DNA from: an uncultured Eubacteriales bacterium
Lineage (GTDB): Bacteria; Bacillota; Clostridia; Oscillospirales; Acutalibacteraceae
Reading direction: 5' to 3'
DNA length: 7,888 nt
Assembly: GCA_900321515.1 (NCBI GenBank)
Contig: ONWI01000051.1
Location: 1 to 7,888 of the forward strand
Positions 6,906-7,888 of the stretch are shown here, piece after piece. Under the pieces are notes generated by a model. It worked only from the letters and a program-made list of their open reading frames with translations, did not search any database and was not told where the DNA came from. The position numbers were made by a program, and so were the translations under genes. Numbering within the stretch: position 1 is the first letter of the stretch; each line of letters begins with the position of its first letter.

Positions 6906-7667
6906 ATGTTTGCAAAAAGAATTATTTCCTGCCTTGACGTAAAGGACGGCAGGGTTGTCAAGGGCGTGAGTTTCGTTGATCTGCGTGACGCGGGCGATCC
7001 GGTGGAATGCGCCGCCGCCTACGACAGACAGGGCGCTGACGAGCTTGTTTTTCTCGATATTACCGCTTCGTCGGACGACAGAAGCATCGTTATAGACATG
7101 GTGCGGAGAGTTGCCGAGACTGTATTCATTCCGTTCACCGTAGGCGGCGGCATACGCAGGGTCGAGGATTTCACCGCGCTTCTCCGCGCCGGAGCCGACA
7201 AGGTTTCGGTCAATTCCGCTGCCATTCTCAGACCGGAACTTATTTCGGAGGCTGCCTACAAATTCGGCAGTCAGTGCGTTGTGGTCGCAATCGACGCCAA
7301 GCGCAGAGCAGACGGCAGCGGCTGGACGATTTACAAAAACGGCGGCAGGGTCGATATGGGCATTGACGCCGTTGAATGGGCTGTGGAAGCCGAAAAGCGC
7401 GGTGCGGGCGAAATATTGCTCACCAGTATGGACTGCGACGGGCAGAAATCCGGTTATGACCTGGAGCTTACCCGCACAATCAGCGAGAATGTCGGGATAC
7501 CCGTGATTGCGTCCGGCGGCGCGGGCGAGAAAAAGCACTTCCTCGACGCGCTCGATTACGGCAGGGCGGATGCGGCGCTCGCGGCTTCACTCTTCCACTT
7601 CAAGGAACTGGAAATACCCGACCTCAAGGATTATCTCGCTGAGAACGGCATTTCGGTGAGAAGGTAA
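6906..7667 (+). CDS. hisF: Imidazole glycerol phosphate synthase, cyclase subunit HisF
   Basis: A 253-residue (beta-alpha)8 barrel, full length for HisF. It combines ammonia from HisH with PRFAR to give imidazole glycerol phosphate and AICAR, linking histidine and purine synthesis. The start is ATG 6906: the protein then begins MFAKRIISCLDVKDGRVVKG as in the family, with GGGGAGG (6890-6896) 9 nt upstream. A TTG seven codons earlier overlaps the hisH stop but has no such support. Catalytic Asp11 (CLDVKDG) and Asp130 (VVAIDAKR) are present, as are the phosphate-binding loops FTVGGGIR (77-84) and IASGGAG, plus DITASS and LLTSMDCDG. Nothing suggests a diverged surface-sugar paralogue. No terminator and no hisI, hisA or hisE is visible in the 221 bp that follow. 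Confidence 0.96.
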   Translation: MFAKRIISCLDVKDGRVVKGVSFVDLRDAGDPVECAAAYDRQGADELVFLDITASSDDRSIVIDMVRRVAETVFIPFTVGGGIRRVEDFTALLRAGADKVSVNSAAILRPELISEAAYKFGSQCVVVAIDAKRRADGSGWTIYKNGGRVDMGIDAVEWAVEAEKRGAGEILLTSMDCDGQKSGYDLELTRTISENVGIPVIASGGAGEKKHFLDALDYGRADAALAASLFHFKELEIPDLKDYLAENGISVRR

Positions 7668-7808
7668 CCCAAATAATATCCAGCTAAGCGCTGTCTCTGT
7701 TAAGAGCCTGCTGACGTATCTCCGAGTGTGCGGTCTGCGCGCGAAGAAATTGCTGACAGGTTCATAATAAGGCGGCGCTTTGCTCACGGAAATCAATTTT
7801 AAAAAGAA
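7668..7808. other. Non-coding tail after hisF
   Basis: No convincing gene, ribosome site or intrinsic terminator is seen here. Stops are frequent in the forward frames. A loose stem can be drawn between 7774-7783 (GGCGCTTTGC) and 7812-7821 (GCGCAGCGCC), with one mismatch, one G-U pair and a 28-nt loop. It lacks a T tract. Confidence 0.4.
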
Positions 7809-7888
7809 AGCGCGCAGCGCCGAATTAGCGAGCGTATGCGAGCGTGGGAGTCCAGGGGGTCTGGACCTCCTGGCGGGTCAAGGGCAGA
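7809..7888. repeat. Candidate dispersed intergenic repeat, running off the right edge
   Basis: The composition changes abruptly to GC-rich and structured. It begins with AGCGCGCAGCGCC (7809-7821). It then carries two copies of GCGAGCGT separated by AT (7829-7846), and a hairpin pairing CCAGGGGG (7852-7859) with CCTCCTGG (7866-7873) around a 6-nt loop, with one G-U pair. The last bases (GGGTCAAGGGCAGA) look like the left arm of a second hairpin cut by the window. No open frame or start site fits. The layout resembles the short multi-copy intergenic repeats of clostridial genomes, but copy number cannot be seen from one window. Confidence 0.5.

Noticed and set aside
6783..7538. A 251-codon minus-strand frame spanning hisH and hisF
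   Set aside because: Both + strand genes are complete and canonical, and the antisense frame crosses their junction without any sign of a protein family.

Overview
The window looks like chromosomal DNA from a low-to-mid GC anaerobic Firmicute, most probably a clostridial gut or rumen organism of the Ruminococcus/Oscillospiraceae type. The grounds are a clostridial-style AdhE, Gram-positive teichoic-acid-type polymer genes, strong AGGAGG-like ribosome sites, consensus extended -10 promoters and T-tailed terminators. The genus is an inference. All recognised genes are on the + strand and no phage, IS or CRISPR sequence is seen.

Layout. (1) 1-1152: the C-terminal, iron-dependent alcohol dehydrogenase half of a bifunctional AdhE, cut by the left window edge. 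(2) 1259-2020: a small APH/choline-kinase-fold phosphotransferase of unknown substrate, 106 bp behind adhE with no terminator between them, then a strong intrinsic terminator (2058-2103). (3) 2276-6058: a three-gene operon with its own extended -10 promoter (2151-2179). It encodes an IspD/TarI-family cytidylyltransferase and two different CDP-glycerol/CDP-ribitol:polyol-phosphate transferases (Glyphos_transf, TagF/TarL-like), and ends in an intrinsic terminator (6080-6128). (4) 6280-7667: hisH and hisF, the two subunits of imidazole glycerol phosphate synthase, behind another extended -10 promoter. (5) 7668-7888: a non-coding tail ending in a GC-rich, hairpin-forming sequence that resembles a dispersed intergenic repeat and runs off the right edge.

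How the genes work together. The cytidylyltransferase would activate a polyol phosphate as a CDP derivative. The two membrane-surface transferases would then prime and/or extend a phosphodiester-linked wall or capsule polymer. No reductase (TarJ), glycerol-3-phosphate cytidylyltransferase (TagD) or exporter (TagGH) gene is present, so the polymer's repeat unit cannot be read from this window. HisH supplies ammonia from glutamine to HisF, which makes imidazole glycerol phosphate (to histidine) and AICAR (to purines). AdhE is fermentative and appears unrelated to its neighbours.

There is no clear evidence of a wholly new system. The most notable points are the reduced TarI-plus-two-transferase cassette beside an orphan kinase, a WHA instead of WHG variant in the second transferase, a hisHF pair without other his genes, and the terminal repeat.
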